64,000 nucleotides of DNA from an uncultured Eubacteriales bacterium (GCA_900542005.1 UQLW01000002.1:62001-126000), one strand, 5' to 3'. Positions 8,433 through 18,263 are shown, counted from the stretch's first letter. Made by a program: numbers and translations. The notes: generated by a model not told the origin, from the sequence alone.

Positions 8433-8700
8433 GATTCTCGCGGCTGGCGCGGTAAAGCACGAAGCGCCGGCCGATGCACTGCACCGGCTCAGCGTCCACA
8501 GCCTCCGCCAGCTGCCCGCAGGCCGTGCGGGCATCCAGCTCGCAGGATTGCAGCAGCGTAATCTTGATGAGCTCCCGCTTTTCCAGGCACTCATCCACCT
8601 GTTCCACCAGGTTTTCGTTGATGCCGCCCTTGCCGATCTGAAAGACCGGTTCCAGTGTATTGGCCAGGCTGCGCAGCCCGGCCCTTTGCTTGCTTGTCAT
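8404..8700 (-). CDS. yhbY: YhbY-type CRM-domain RNA-binding protein
   Basis: Small ribosome-associated RNA-binding protein thought to act in 50S subunit assembly. The 98 residues carry the CRM domain: LRSLANTLEPVFQIGKGGIN near the N-terminus, with GKGG in the usual RNA-contacting loop, then a long helix with LVEQVDECLEKRELIKI. It sits 14 bases downstream of obg, a common Firmicutes neighbourhood. The 3' end overlaps the convergent gene at 7575-8432 by 29 bases, and no terminator is visible between them. Confidence 0.92.
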   Translation of the reverse strand: MTSKQRAGLRSLANTLEPVFQIGKGGINENLVEQVDECLEKRELIKITLLQSCELDARTACGQLAEAVDAEPVQCIGRRFVLYRASRENPRLDLAAFL

Positions 8701-8714
8701 GATGCTTTTATCCT

Positions 8715-10657
<1,943 letters not shown>

Positions 10658-10715
10658 CCGATCCCTTTCTCCCTTCTTTGCCGTAACCCGACAGTTTTCG
10701 ACTTGACTATCTTTT

Positions 10716-10744
10716 ATTATACCTGAAGGGGGAAGAAGGTTCAA
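10716..10744 (-). promoter_or_regulatory. Promoter for nth-obg-yhbY
   Basis: Minus strand TTGAAC (plus 10739-10744), 17-base spacer, perfect TATAAT (plus 10716-10721), about 60 bases upstream of the nth start codon. Confidence 0.65.
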
Positions 10745-10779
10745 TGGCGGCTCCCCCACATTGGGATGACGTTTAGAAA

Positions 10780-10818
10780 GAAAAAAGCGCAATGCCTTCC
10801 TGCGGGAGGCTCGCGCTA
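10780..10818 (-). terminator. Terminator after the dlt operon
   Basis: On the minus strand AGCGC...GCGCT encloses an inner GCCTCCC/GGAAGGC stem and is followed by six T. It lies 14 bases past the stop of the small dltX-like gene, which supports that gene being the last cistron of the dlt operon. Confidence 0.75.
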
Positions 10819-10831
10819 AAGGGATTCTCGC

Positions 10832-10969
10832 TTAAAATTGGCTGTAAACAAACTCTGGGGCCTGGGATATATCTGCCTGCAGAAAATACAGCAGCAACAG
10901 CATACAAACCAAAAATGTACCCAAAGCCCATCCAACCAAGCGTGCCGTCTTATTTTGCCGTAAATTCAT
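10832..10969 (-). CDS. dltX: DltX-like small membrane protein
   Basis: A 45-residue protein: a basic N-terminus (MNLRQNKTARLVGW), one hydrophobic helix (about 13-30), and a C-terminus ending PEFVYSQF. Single-helix proteins with a C-terminal aromatic/Tyr motif of the type FxYxxF are the hallmark of DltX. In DltX the tyrosine of this motif is reported to carry D-alanine between DltB and DltD during teichoic-acid D-alanylation. The ATG lies inside the last codons of dltD (20-base overlap, different frame), so translation is probably coupled. Known dltX genes mostly precede dltA; here the gene follows dltD. No gene was found before dltA that could fill the role. Identification is by size, topology, tail motif and context. 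Confidence 0.8.
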   Translation of the reverse strand: MNLRQNKTARLVGWALGTFLVCMLLLLYFLQADISQAPEFVYSQF

Positions 10970-12095
10970 GATAAAGCGCTTCATTGATCCGCGTCCATCC
11001 CTTCCACCCCAAATGCATCACATCTTTAAAGAAATATTTTTCGATGCCATATTCGGTCATATCAATCAGAGAAACGTTCTCATATTCTGCTGCGATTGAC
11101 CGAATATTATCGTAATAGGTATCGCATAACGATCCGCGATAAGTGTACCATTTTTCGTTTACCGGAATGCTGACCAGTATTACTTCTATATCCAGCTCGT
11201 CGGCCACCCGCAAAAAGCATCTCAAATCTTCATATTCCGGAGAACTAGTATATACTTGACGCTTCTCTTTGACCTCTCCTTCGCTATAGGTGTCCTGCAC
11301 ATAGGTATTCCAGTACTCATCATAGACGCCAAAATCATTGTTCGTACACTGCTGCCTGCCCTGTGCCTCAGCCAAGTTTAGGATATCAGAAAAATTAAGA
11401 CTTGCCAAATCGTAATAGGGAAGATCATGGCTCATCTCGCTGAGCTGCCTATATACCTGAAATTTCCCCCGCAGATTCCAATACTGTGACATAATCTGCG
11501 TATAGAAACCGTTGATGCCAAATGTTTGATCAATACTTTGCTGATAACGCTTGACCCTGGCATATTGCGCAGGGCTTTCAGAAAGCAGATCCAATGTCCG
11601 TTCCACTACATACGTCTTATTGTCCCGGCTGATATTGGGATTGGCCAGAAATTCCAATAGTGCATCCTCGCCAAAACGAGACGGAAAGGCATCTGCCGTT
11701 ATACCCGTTTCCGTAAACCATTGCGGGGAGAGAAACAAAGCCACTTTTCCGCTCTTGATGCTGCCGGCAAGCGCTCCCAGCGTCATTGTATGGCTCAAGG
11801 ACTGAAAACTGCCCGCTCCAATCGTCATGATATTCATATCCGTACCGTTCAGGAAGCTGGAGACATTCGTTTGATAGTCTTCCAGCGGAACAAGCTCCGA
11901 TGAACCAAAGATAGGCAGTGTATTTTCATCCATCACGAGGCTTTGAGCCTGTGTGCTCCAAAACCGCTCATAAGTCCGCCAATTTCTCACAGCTTCCTTA
12001 TTTTGCCCTATTTGATAATTCATCCATCCGTTCAGGGCAAATACGGCTGCACAGAAAAGGACCAACCCAGCCAATATAGCACAAAGCTTTCTCAT
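10950..12095 (-). CDS. dltD: D-alanyl-lipoteichoic acid biosynthesis protein DltD
   Basis: Membrane-anchored extracytoplasmic SGNH-type protein that delivers D-alanine to lipoteichoic acid. One N-terminal helix (about 4-24) is followed by an outside domain with the DltD features LPIFGSSELVP, which supplies the catalytic Ser, and VMHLGWKGWTRINEAL near the C-terminus, which supplies the catalytic Asp/His region DxxHxGxxGW. The 381-residue length is normal. The start lies 1 base after the dltC stop, and the dltX-like gene begins inside its 3' end. Base composition is clearly more AT-rich than nth/obg next door. Confidence 0.95.
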   Translation of the reverse strand: MRKLCAILAGLVLFCAAVFALNGWMNYQIGQNKEAVRNWRTYERFWSTQAQSLVMDENTLPIFGSSELVPLEDYQTNVSSFLNGTDMNIMTIGAGSFQSLSHTMTLGALAGSIKSGKVALFLSPQWFTETGITADAFPSRFGEDALLEFLANPNISRDNKTYVVERTLDLLSESPAQYARVKRYQQSIDQTFGINGFYTQIMSQYWNLRGKFQVYRQLSEMSHDLPYYDLASLNFSDILNLAEAQGRQQCTNNDFGVYDEYWNTYVQDTYSEGEVKEKRQVYTSSPEYEDLRCFLRVADELDIEVILVSIPVNEKWYTYRGSLCDTYYDNIRSIAAEYENVSLIDMTEYGIEKYFFKDVMHLGWKGWTRINEALYHEFTAK

Positions 12096-12096
12096 T

Positions 12097-12336
12097 TTAC
12101 TGAATGCCCTTTTCCTTTAGCACGCCCTCAATTTTATGAACGCTGGAAAGCTGTGACTTATCATATTCTGTAGGCGACAGCGTTATATGGAATTCATCTT
12201 CTATCGCGACAAGCATTTCAGCAAAGGCAAGGGAATCCAACAGCCCTTCTGCAAACAGATCCATATCCAAGTCCGCACGCACCGCGTCATCATCACAGAT
12301 TTCCTCTAGAATATCAAGCAGTTTTTCTTGCACCAT
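12097..12336 (-). CDS. dltC: D-alanyl carrier protein DltC
   Basis: Acyl-carrier-like protein that receives D-alanine as a thioester from DltA and hands it to DltB. It has 79 residues, with the phosphopantetheine attachment serine (about Ser35) in the LLDSLAF motif. A GAGG-type ribosome site precedes the ATG. It lies between dltB and dltD in the standard order. Confidence 0.95.
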   Translation of the reverse strand: MVQEKLLDILEEICDDDAVRADLDMDLFAEGLLDSLAFAEMLVAIEDEFHITLSPTEYDKSQLSSVHKIEGVLKEKGIQ

Positions 12337-12357
12337 ATTTTCCTCCCTAATTATTTA

Positions 12358-13509
12358 TTAGCCGATCAGATCGGTTAGCCGCCCAGAGAAAATAAAAAAT
12401 CCAAACATGACCAAATTCAAAGTGACAAACCACGAAACCGCTTGATACCACGGCTTGTCCTTTACTTTTTTATACCATCGCTTTTTCTGCATACGCTCAG
12501 TTAAAGCTAATAAGGTTCCATGATATAAACCATAAATAAGATAGTCAATGGTTGGCCCGTGCCACAGACCCATGACCAGCATATTTATCATAAACCCGGC
12601 GGATGCGGCGTTCATCCGGTTTCTAAACCACTTATTGCGGATCGCGTTCATAATAAACCTGGAGAATAGGAAGTCCCGAAACCAATGGGACAAGGTAATA
12701 TGCCAACGATCCCAAAAATCTTTTATATCACGGCTGATAAACGGTTTATTGAAGTTATCCGGTGTCTTAATGCCCAGGACATAGCTGGTACCAATCGCCA
12801 TCAGGCTATAGCCGGCAAAATCAAAAAACAGATAAAATCCGTATAGATACGCATAAGCAATCAACGCGCCGATCTGCTGGCTCTGCTCCACCTGCCCCAT
12901 GAGCTGAAAGGCGATAGCCGACAAAACAAACTTATACAATATGCCAAGAAGTATTTTCCATATTCCTGAGCCCAGCAGCTCCAAATACGCCTCTCGCGCC
13001 AAGGTTATGTTACAATCTGCTTCATATCTTCGGCTTCTATCAATCGGCCCTGAGCTTATCGTTGGGAAAAAGAGCAGGAAGCTCATGGTTGAATAAAAGC
13101 TACTTTTTTCAATGACCCCATCGTAGCTTTCAATAATGATCTGTATAACCTTAAAAGTAATATAGGAAACGCCAAGGAATCCAAACCAGCTATGGCCCAA
13201 AAATCCACTGAATTTTGCGATAAAAAGCGGCAAAAGGCCCAAAATCAAGGCATGATGGTAAATCGGCTTATTCTGACCGAAGCGTCTGCGGCATACCTGA
13301 TAAATAGCGATTACATGCCATTCAACAAATAGATAAACAATTAAATAGAATAGCTGAATTGGTTCTTCTCTATAGATAATATATACCCAAAAAAGTGACA
13401 GGAGCATCGCATAATGCTTAATCCGCTTCCCCATTAACCCCAGTACAACAGCCGGAACAAGCGCGATCAGCAAAAGGATAAAAAACGCCAGTCCATCATA
13501 AAATGTCAT
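12358..13509 (-). CDS. dltB: D-alanyl transfer protein DltB (MBOAT)
   Basis: Membrane-bound O-acyltransferase family channel protein that moves D-alanine from DltC across the membrane. The 383-residue protein has about 11 hydrophobic segments, the DRWHITLSHWFRDF block and the catalytic histidine in VMGLWHG near residue 320. Its ATG overlaps the dltA stop by 4 bases, indicating coupled translation. Codon use is AT-rich relative to the flanks, like the rest of the operon. Confidence 0.95.
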   Translation of the reverse strand: MTFYDGLAFFILLLIALVPAVVLGLMGKRIKHYAMLLSLFWVYIIYREEPIQLFYLIVYLFVEWHVIAIYQVCRRRFGQNKPIYHHALILGLLPLFIAKFSGFLGHSWFGFLGVSYITFKVIQIIIESYDGVIEKSSFYSTMSFLLFFPTISSGPIDRSRRYEADCNITLAREAYLELLGSGIWKILLGILYKFVLSAIAFQLMGQVEQSQQIGALIAYAYLYGFYLFFDFAGYSLMAIGTSYVLGIKTPDNFNKPFISRDIKDFWDRWHITLSHWFRDFLFSRFIMNAIRNKWFRNRMNAASAGFMINMLVMGLWHGPTIDYLIYGLYHGTLLALTERMQKKRWYKKVKDKPWYQAVSWFVTLNLVMFGFFIFSGRLTDLIG

Positions 13510-15017
13510 ACGTCCATCTCCTGCAGCCGTCGCCGGTCCGCCTTACCGTTAGCTGTCATAGGGATTTCGTCCACAAATACGATTTTTCGTGGAATCATAT
13601 AATCCGGCACGAAGCTCGCCATTTGCTTCTTTACCTTTTTTTGCAGTTGGAGGTTATGATCCGCAGAACGATCATACACACAAAAGGCCTTGATATACCG
13701 TACCTTTCCCTCATCCATAATAGGAAGCGCCACTGCCTTCTGAACGCCTTCTACTTTCATAAGATTCTTTTCTACATCCTCAAGCTCCATTCGATATCCA
13801 TGAAGCTTAATTTGAAGATCAATCCGTCCGCAATAGAAGAGCTGACCGTTCAGAAGATACCCCTTATCCCCCGTGCGATAGGCACGCTGCGGCTTTCCGC
13901 CAATTATTCCGCGAAAAAAACGTTTTTTCGTTTCTTCTGCATTGTGGAGGTATCCCACGCTTACAGTGTCGCCAAAGATTACTATCTCGCCCTTTTCCCC
14001 ATCAGCTAGCACCTGGTCCCCATCCATAATCTGAATAGTTGTCCCTGGCTTCGCATGGCCCACAGGAATCGGATTATATGTTTCAAGCATGGTATGATCT
14101 ACCAATGTTTCGGTCACTGCAACGGTGCTCTCTGTCGGTCCGTAAGTATTATAAATCTCCGCTTTCGGAAAGCGTGCCAGCAAGCCTGCAGCCGTTTTAT
14201 TGGTTAGTACCTCTCCACAGAACAGGAACAGCCTAATATTCGGCATAAGCACTTCGCTAAAGCTCGGGTCAGCCAAGCATACATCTGCAAAGGAGGGCGT
14301 GGAAACCCATACCGCTGCCCCGGATTGCTCCAATGCAGCAAAGAGCCGCTTATAGTCAGATTGCGTCGCCTTATCAATCATATACAGGCTGGACTCGCTG
14401 GCCAAGCACATATACAGATCCATCACGGAGAGATCAAAAGAAAAGGGGGCTTGATTGATAAAGCAAGTGTTCGTTTTAGAGAGGCTTCCAATGGAAAGCG
14501 CCCAAGCAACAAATTGATTCAGAGCATGGTATGTAATCTGAACGCCCTTGGGGGTACCCGTGCTACCTGATGTGAAGATAATATAGAATACATCGTCATC
14601 CTTTACATAGTATTCTTTATCCATCATATGCGTTTTTTCTGGCGCAATTTGATCATACATTGAGGGAAGATGCATACTGGCAACGCCCTGGGGAGCTTCT
14701 ATCGCTTCGGTTGTGATAATCACCGGCGGTTGAACGGACTGAATAATCGCATCCACTCGATTTACAGGAACGCTGATATCAATCGGGACATAAGCGTGTC
14801 CTGATTTCGCACAAGCCAGGAAAGCAACAATCATCCATGGACTTTTATGCCCATATACAACAATAGGATCCTGATTATCTACATAATTCTGACTGATCCA
14901 ATAAGCCAGATTTTCTGATTTCTGCCATAGCTCGCGATAGGATAGGCTTCCTTCCGCACTGATTAACGCCGTCCGATCCGATAGCCGGTACGCCCAAAGA
15001 GTCTCAAGAATCTTCAT
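13506..15017 (-). CDS. dltA: D-alanine--D-alanyl carrier protein ligase DltA
   Basis: Adenylates D-alanine with ATP and loads it on DltC; a cytosolic member of the ANL adenylation superfamily. Motifs: P-loop FTSGSTGTPKGVQ, NTYGPTEST, YRTGDKG and the C-terminal catalytic lysine in MTANGKADRR. I prefer the ATG at 15015-15017 (MKILETLW, 503 residues), because GAGGA stands 9 bases ahead of it; the ATG at 15024-15026 has almost no room for a ribosome site. It is the first gene of dltABCD-X, about 150 bases downstream of a clear promoter. Confidence 0.95.
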   Translation of the reverse strand: MKILETLWAYRLSDRTALISAEGSLSYRELWQKSENLAYWISQNYVDNQDPIVVYGHKSPWMIVAFLACAKSGHAYVPIDISVPVNRVDAIIQSVQPPVIITTEAIEAPQGVASMHLPSMYDQIAPEKTHMMDKEYYVKDDDVFYIIFTSGSTGTPKGVQITYHALNQFVAWALSIGSLSKTNTCFINQAPFSFDLSVMDLYMCLASESSLYMIDKATQSDYKRLFAALEQSGAAVWVSTPSFADVCLADPSFSEVLMPNIRLFLFCGEVLTNKTAAGLLARFPKAEIYNTYGPTESTVAVTETLVDHTMLETYNPIPVGHAKPGTTIQIMDGDQVLADGEKGEIVIFGDTVSVGYLHNAEETKKRFFRGIIGGKPQRAYRTGDKGYLLNGQLFYCGRIDLQIKLHGYRMELEDVEKNLMKVEGVQKAVALPIMDEGKVRYIKAFCVYDRSADHNLQLQKKVKKQMASFVPDYMIPRKIVFVDEIPMTANGKADRRRLQEMDV

Positions 15018-15176
15018 TCCAATCATTCCTCATAAAGATAGTGACGTCGCATTTCAGCATGTAGCATGTGAGAATTCATCGTGTAGCAATCTTACTGGAC
15101 GATAAGGATTACTTTTTTCGCCAGATATCTAAGCTCGCCTAATCTCACTCATACGCATCAATACAGCAATAGTTGC

Positions 15177-15205
15177 ATTATAGATGATATGTCACAAAAA
15201 GTAAA
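15177..15205 (-). promoter_or_regulatory. Promoter of the dlt operon
   Basis: Minus-strand TTTACT (plus 15200-15205), 17-base spacer, perfect TATAAT (plus 15177-15182). It implies a leader of roughly 150 bases before dltA; the leader sequence is AT-rich and shows no obvious strong hairpin. Confidence 0.6.
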
Positions 15206-15232
15206 GATTGCATTCCATGCTGCATCATTTAA

Positions 15233-15287
15233 CCCTAAGCGCCCAATAAGCTCCCGAAGTATTCGGGAGCTTATTGGGCGCTTAGGG
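15233..15287. repeat. Perfect 26-bp inverted repeat (long hairpin)
   Basis: The arms at 15233-15258 and 15262-15287 are exact reverse complements over 26 bases, separated by only GTA. The element starts 3 bases after the stop codon of the DUF3343 gene and lies upstream of the dlt promoter. Neither side has a T-run, so it is not a textbook intrinsic terminator. It could still block read-through into the dlt operon, protect the 3' end of the DUF3343 mRNA, or be a REP-like palindrome. Confidence 0.85.
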
Positions 15288-15290
15288 CAT

Positions 15291-15569
15291 CTATCGCTTA
15301 TACAACGGTACAACCTTCAGCTGCGTCCCCTGCCACACGCCCCGGTAAAAGCCCACCAGGGACCCCAGGCTGGCCCGGTAGGTCTCATAGGTACGCAGCA
15401 CGCGGTCATAGTCGCCCTCGTTAAAGCGCACCGATACGCCGCAGCCGATGGCAATTTCATGGGGCGTATTGATAACGTGGGCCATAAGGCCCTGACGCAC
15501 CAGAAGGGATTCAAAAAACTGGACCTGCTGCCGGGACCGGAAGGCCGCTATTGCCAAGGTTTCACTCAT
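15291..15569 (-). CDS. DUF3343 protein (putative Se/S carrier-like)
   Basis: A 92-residue protein of the DUF3343 type. It has an N-terminal TLAIAAFRSRQQVQFFESLL strand-helix unit, a middle HEIAIGCGVSVRF with the single conserved cysteine, and a compact C-terminus ending in KVVPLYKR. This family is annotated as a putative selenium/sulfur carrier and often lies beside NifS-like enzymes; here the divergent neighbour is such an enzyme. Start is the ATG at 15567-15569 with GGAGGA 7 bases before it. The longer open frame (to 15638) has no matching ribosome site. Function is inferred from context and not proven. Confidence 0.8.
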   Translation of the reverse strand: MSETLAIAAFRSRQQVQFFESLLVRQGLMAHVINTPHEIAIGCGVSVRFNEGDYDRVLRTYETYRASLGSLVGFYRGVWQGTQLKVVPLYKR

Positions 15570-15637
15570 CGAAACATCCTCCAACTCAATATTATGAAAT
15601 TTCCGGGCCTGGACACGGTTCAGTTCCCTTTCTTTCA

Positions 15638-15652
15638 CAATATATTATATTG
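15638..15652. promoter_or_regulatory. AT-rich palindrome in divergent promoter region
   Basis: CAATATATTATATTG has 7-base arms that are exact reverse complements around a central T. It overlaps possible -10 elements for both the DUF3343 gene and the aminotransferase gene. Operator function is a guess; no regulator gene is adjacent. Confidence 0.35.
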
Positions 15653-15684
15653 AGATTGAAGCTTAAAGGTGAGGAGGAACGCTC

Positions 15685-16827
15685 ATGATCTATCTGGATA
15701 ATGCCGCGACCAGCTGGCCCAAGCCCAGCGGCGTGGCCAAAACCATGCAGGAGGCGCTGACACGCTGCGGGAACCCCGGCCGCAGCGGGCACCGTATGTC
15801 GCTGGACGCGGGCCGTATCCTGCTGGGCTGCCGCGAGGCCCTGGCCCAGCTGCTGCACGTTGCCGACCCGCTGTCGGTGCTCTTTTGCCTGAACTGTACC
15901 GATGGCCTTAATATCGCCATCAAGGGGCTGCTGCCCAAGGGCGGCCATGTGGTGACGACCGCGCTGGAGCATAACGCGGTATTGCGTCCGCTGGGCACGC
16001 TGCGCCAGCGGGGGCTCGTGCAGTTCGACGCCGCCCCCTTTACCCCCAACGGGCAAGTTACCCCCAGCGCCCTTGAGGCCCTCATCCGCCCGGATACCCG
16101 CCTGGCTGTTATAACCCATGTATCCAATGTGACCGGCATGGTGCAGCCGCTGGAGGAGATTATCCCCATGTTCCACCGCCATGGGATACCGGTGGTGGTG
16201 GATGGCGCCCAGAGCGCCGGTCACATCCCCCTCGATCTCGACCGGCTGGGCGCAGACGCCTATGTGACCGCCGGGCATAAAGGGCTATTGGGCCCTCAGG
16301 GCGTAGGCATTATGGTCCTTTCTCCCAGTTGCCGCCCCCTTACCCTGCGGGAAGGCGGCACCGGTTCCGCCTCGCTGGAGCTGACCCAGCCCCAGGAGCT
16401 GCCCGACCGCTATGAATGCGGTACCGCCGCCACCCCCGCTATCGCCGGGTTATGGGCCGCCGTCGAATTCCTGCAGCGCTTTGAGACGGTACTCATGGCT
16501 CAGGAGCAGCGCCTGCGGACGCAGCTGCTGGAGGGGCTGTCATCCATTGACCACGTCCGCCTGCTTACGCCTGCGGATTCCACCCTGCCCGGCGTCGGCG
16601 TGGTCAGCTTTACGCTGGGCGACATGGACTCCTCAGCCGTAGGGGATTATCTGGAGCAGCGGTATATGATCGCCTGCCGCCCGGGGCTTCACTGCGCGCC
16701 TCTGGTGCATCGCGCCATGGGGACAGCCCAAAACGGCGCCATCCGCTTTTCCATTGGCGCCTTTACCACTGAGCGGGAAATCCAGCGGGCTGTGGCGGCC
16801 GTGGCAGCGCTGGCTGAAAGCCTGTAA
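15685..16827 (+). CDS. Class V aminotransferase, cysteine desulfurase family
   Basis: PLP enzyme of the NifS/IscS-like fold, closest in look to the EF2568-type 'cysteine desulfurase family protein'. The 380 residues begin MIYLDNAATSWPKPSGV, show the ALEHNAVLRPL and VDGAQSAGHIPLD motifs, and carry the PLP lysine in AGHKGLLGPQG. A cysteine lies in the C-terminal ACRPGLHCAPL, where desulfurases keep the persulfide-forming residue. GTGAGGAGG precedes the ATG. It probably mobilises sulfur or selenium together with the divergent DUF3343 gene. The substrate (cysteine or selenocysteine) cannot be told from sequence. Confidence 0.88.
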   Translation: MIYLDNAATSWPKPSGVAKTMQEALTRCGNPGRSGHRMSLDAGRILLGCREALAQLLHVADPLSVLFCLNCTDGLNIAIKGLLPKGGHVVTTALEHNAVLRPLGTLRQRGLVQFDAAPFTPNGQVTPSALEALIRPDTRLAVITHVSNVTGMVQPLEEIIPMFHRHGIPVVVDGAQSAGHIPLDLDRLGADAYVTAGHKGLLGPQGVGIMVLSPSCRPLTLREGGTGSASLELTQPQELPDRYECGTAATPAIAGLWAAVEFLQRFETVLMAQEQRLRTQLLEGLSSIDHVRLLTPADSTLPGVGVVSFTLGDMDSSAVGDYLEQRYMIACRPGLHCAPLVHRAMGTAQNGAIRFSIGAFTTEREIQRAVAAVAALAESL

Positions 16828-16855
16828 AAAAGGCGGGCAGCCTGCGCTGTCCGCC
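16826..16855 (-). terminator. Terminator after DUF2500 gene
   Basis: Minus strand GGCGGACAGC and GCTGCCCGCC pair around a 4-base loop (one mismatch) and are followed by six T. It lies between the convergent aminotransferase and DUF2500 genes, immediately at the aminotransferase stop codon. Confidence 0.75.
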
Positions 16856-16875
16856 GATCCTTGTCTTTTGCGGGC

Positions 16876-17250
16876 TTATGATATATCCTGATCCCTGCAG
16901 ATCCGCTCAAAACCCAAATACCGCGCCCCCTGGAAGGTAAGCTTACCCAGGTCCGCTTCCGCCAGCAGCGCATATTGCTCGCCCGTCATGGCAAGCTCCA
17001 TCCTGTCGCCGCTTTCCACCTCAAAGGTTGCATAATAGCGGGTTGAGGCCATGGTATTGCGCCCGCCGGAAACCTGTGTACGCTTCCCTGTTATCTTAGC
17101 TGGCACGGTCAGCACCGGGCTTGCGTTATCCTGCCGCCACCGCCGCACATTCCGCAGCAGCGTTGTCAGGATGACGCCGAACACCAGGATAAAAACGGCG
17201 AAAAAAAGCACGGGAAACAGGCTGAAGATCAGATCGCTGGCCCTAGACAT
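16876..17250 (-). CDS. DUF2500 family membrane protein
   Basis: A 124-residue protein with one N-terminal helix (about 8-31) and a basic inside stretch RNVRRWRQD. The soluble domain has the DUF2500 pattern PAKITGKRTQVSG...TRYYATFEVESGDRMEL and a C-terminal LTFQGARYLGFER. Such proteins (YhhM-like) have no assigned function. A terminator follows. It is separated from ylzJ by 66 bases, so it may have its own promoter. Confidence 0.8.
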   Translation of the reverse strand: MSRASDLIFSLFPVLFFAVFILVFGVILTTLLRNVRRWRQDNASPVLTVPAKITGKRTQVSGGRNTMASTRYYATFEVESGDRMELAMTGEQYALLAEADLGKLTFQGARYLGFERICRDQDIS

Positions 17251-17316
17251 ACCATAATACCCTCCCTGTGGTCAGGATGGGCCTATGGTACCACAGCTTT
17301 GCCCTGCTGGCAAGCG

Positions 17317-17517
17317 CTATCTGCCCAGCCGCCCGCCGGGAACCCGCTCATGGAACCGGAGGAATACGGCCGGGTCGCTGGACAATACCGTCGTCACAAC
17401 GCCTTCCTTCCCCACCAAAAGCTCAGTATTCTCCCACTTCAGCCTGGCCAGGGGCTCGGTCTGGGGCGTGTCTGCGCCCTGCCAAAGGGCGTCTGCCCCT
17501 ATGATGGTGTAGAGCAT
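17317..17517 (-). CDS. ylzJ: YlzJ-like protein
   Basis: A small protein of 66 residues beginning MLYTIIGADALWQGAD and containing ENTELLVGKEGV, resembling Bacillus YlzJ. YlzJ lies directly after tepA (ymfB) in Bacillus, as here. The start at 17515-17517 has AGGAGG 8 bases upstream and overlaps the 3' end of tepA by 19 bases. A longer open frame reaching 17553 is not needed. Function unknown; translational coupling to tepA is likely. Confidence 0.8.
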   Translation of the reverse strand: MLYTIIGADALWQGADTPQTEPLARLKWENTELLVGKEGVVTTVLSSDPAVFLRFHERVPGGRLGR

Positions 17518-18230
17518 GGCTTTTCCTCCTGGGCAATCAGATCCCGCAGGCATTCCATAGCCTGGTGCAGGCTTCCCATACGGTCGATCAGGCCGCAGTT
17601 CACCGCCTCCTCGCCTACAAGGATGGTGCCAATATCGTTGGCCAGCGTATCGGTCGACTGCATCAGCGCCATAAAGCGCTCCCGCTGGATACGGGAATGC
17701 TGACAGACAAAGGAGACGACCCGCTCCTGCATACGGTTGAGGTAATCATAGGTCTGGCTGACCCCCAATACGAGGCCTGTCATCCGGATCGGATGCACCG
17801 TCATGGTCGCGGTAGGCGCGATAAAGGAGCGCCGGGCGCTGACAGCCAGCGGCACGCCGATGCTGTGCCCGCCGCCCAGCACCAGGGAGACCGAGGGCTT
17901 TTGCATTCCAGCAATCATCTCGGCAATCGCCAGGCCCGCTTCCACATCGCCCCCTACCGTATTGAGCAACACCAAAAAGCCCTTGATATCCGGATTTTCC
18001 TCAATGGCGATGAGCATAGGCAGAATATGCTCATATTTTGTCGTTTTGTTGTGGGGCGGCAGCACCATATGCCCTTCGATCTGTCCCACAATGGTCAGGC
18101 AGTGAATAGGGCTGGAATCCTTGCCTACCGGCAGGATTGTCCCCAGGCTTTCGATCTGCCCCAGCTTATCCTGCTGCGGCCCGGTTTCAGGCTGCGCTTC
18201 ATCATTGCGCAGCGAATTTCTATCTTGCAT
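17499..18230 (-). CDS. tepA: ClpP-class protease TepA
   Basis: Translocation-enhancing/germination-linked ClpP-like serine peptidase family. In its 243 residues the ClpP core is visible: VLLNTVGGDVEAGLAIAEMI, the nucleophile region VLGGGHSIGVPLAV with its serine, and the histidine in TMTVHPIRM. Compared with true ClpP it has an N-terminal extension of about 30 polar residues. It follows aspartokinase and precedes ylzJ, matching the Bacillus order dapG...tepA-ylzJ. Catalysis is plausible because Ser and His are retained. Confidence 0.9.
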   Translation of the reverse strand: MQDRNSLRNDEAQPETGPQQDKLGQIESLGTILPVGKDSSPIHCLTIVGQIEGHMVLPPHNKTTKYEHILPMLIAIEENPDIKGFLVLLNTVGGDVEAGLAIAEMIAGMQKPSVSLVLGGGHSIGVPLAVSARRSFIAPTATMTVHPIRMTGLVLGVSQTYDYLNRMQERVVSFVCQHSRIQRERFMALMQSTDTLANDIGTILVGEEAVNCGLIDRMGSLHQAMECLRDLIAQEEKPCSTPS

Positions 18231-18235
18231 AGGAT

Positions 18236-18263
18236 CACCCCGGGAATAGCTTTTCCCGGGGTG
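18236..18263. other. Intercistronic hairpin between aspartokinase and tepA
   Basis: CACCCCGGGAA and TTCCCGGGGTG form a perfect 11-bp stem with a 6-base loop between the aspartokinase stop and the tepA start. On the minus (transcribed) strand no T-run follows, so it may be a processing or stability element and not a full terminator. Confidence 0.6.

Noticed and set aside
15639..15684. Consensus sigma-A promoter for the NifS-like gene
   Set aside because: TATA-like boxes exist in the AT-rich palindrome, but no acceptable -35 at 16-18 bases was found on either strand.
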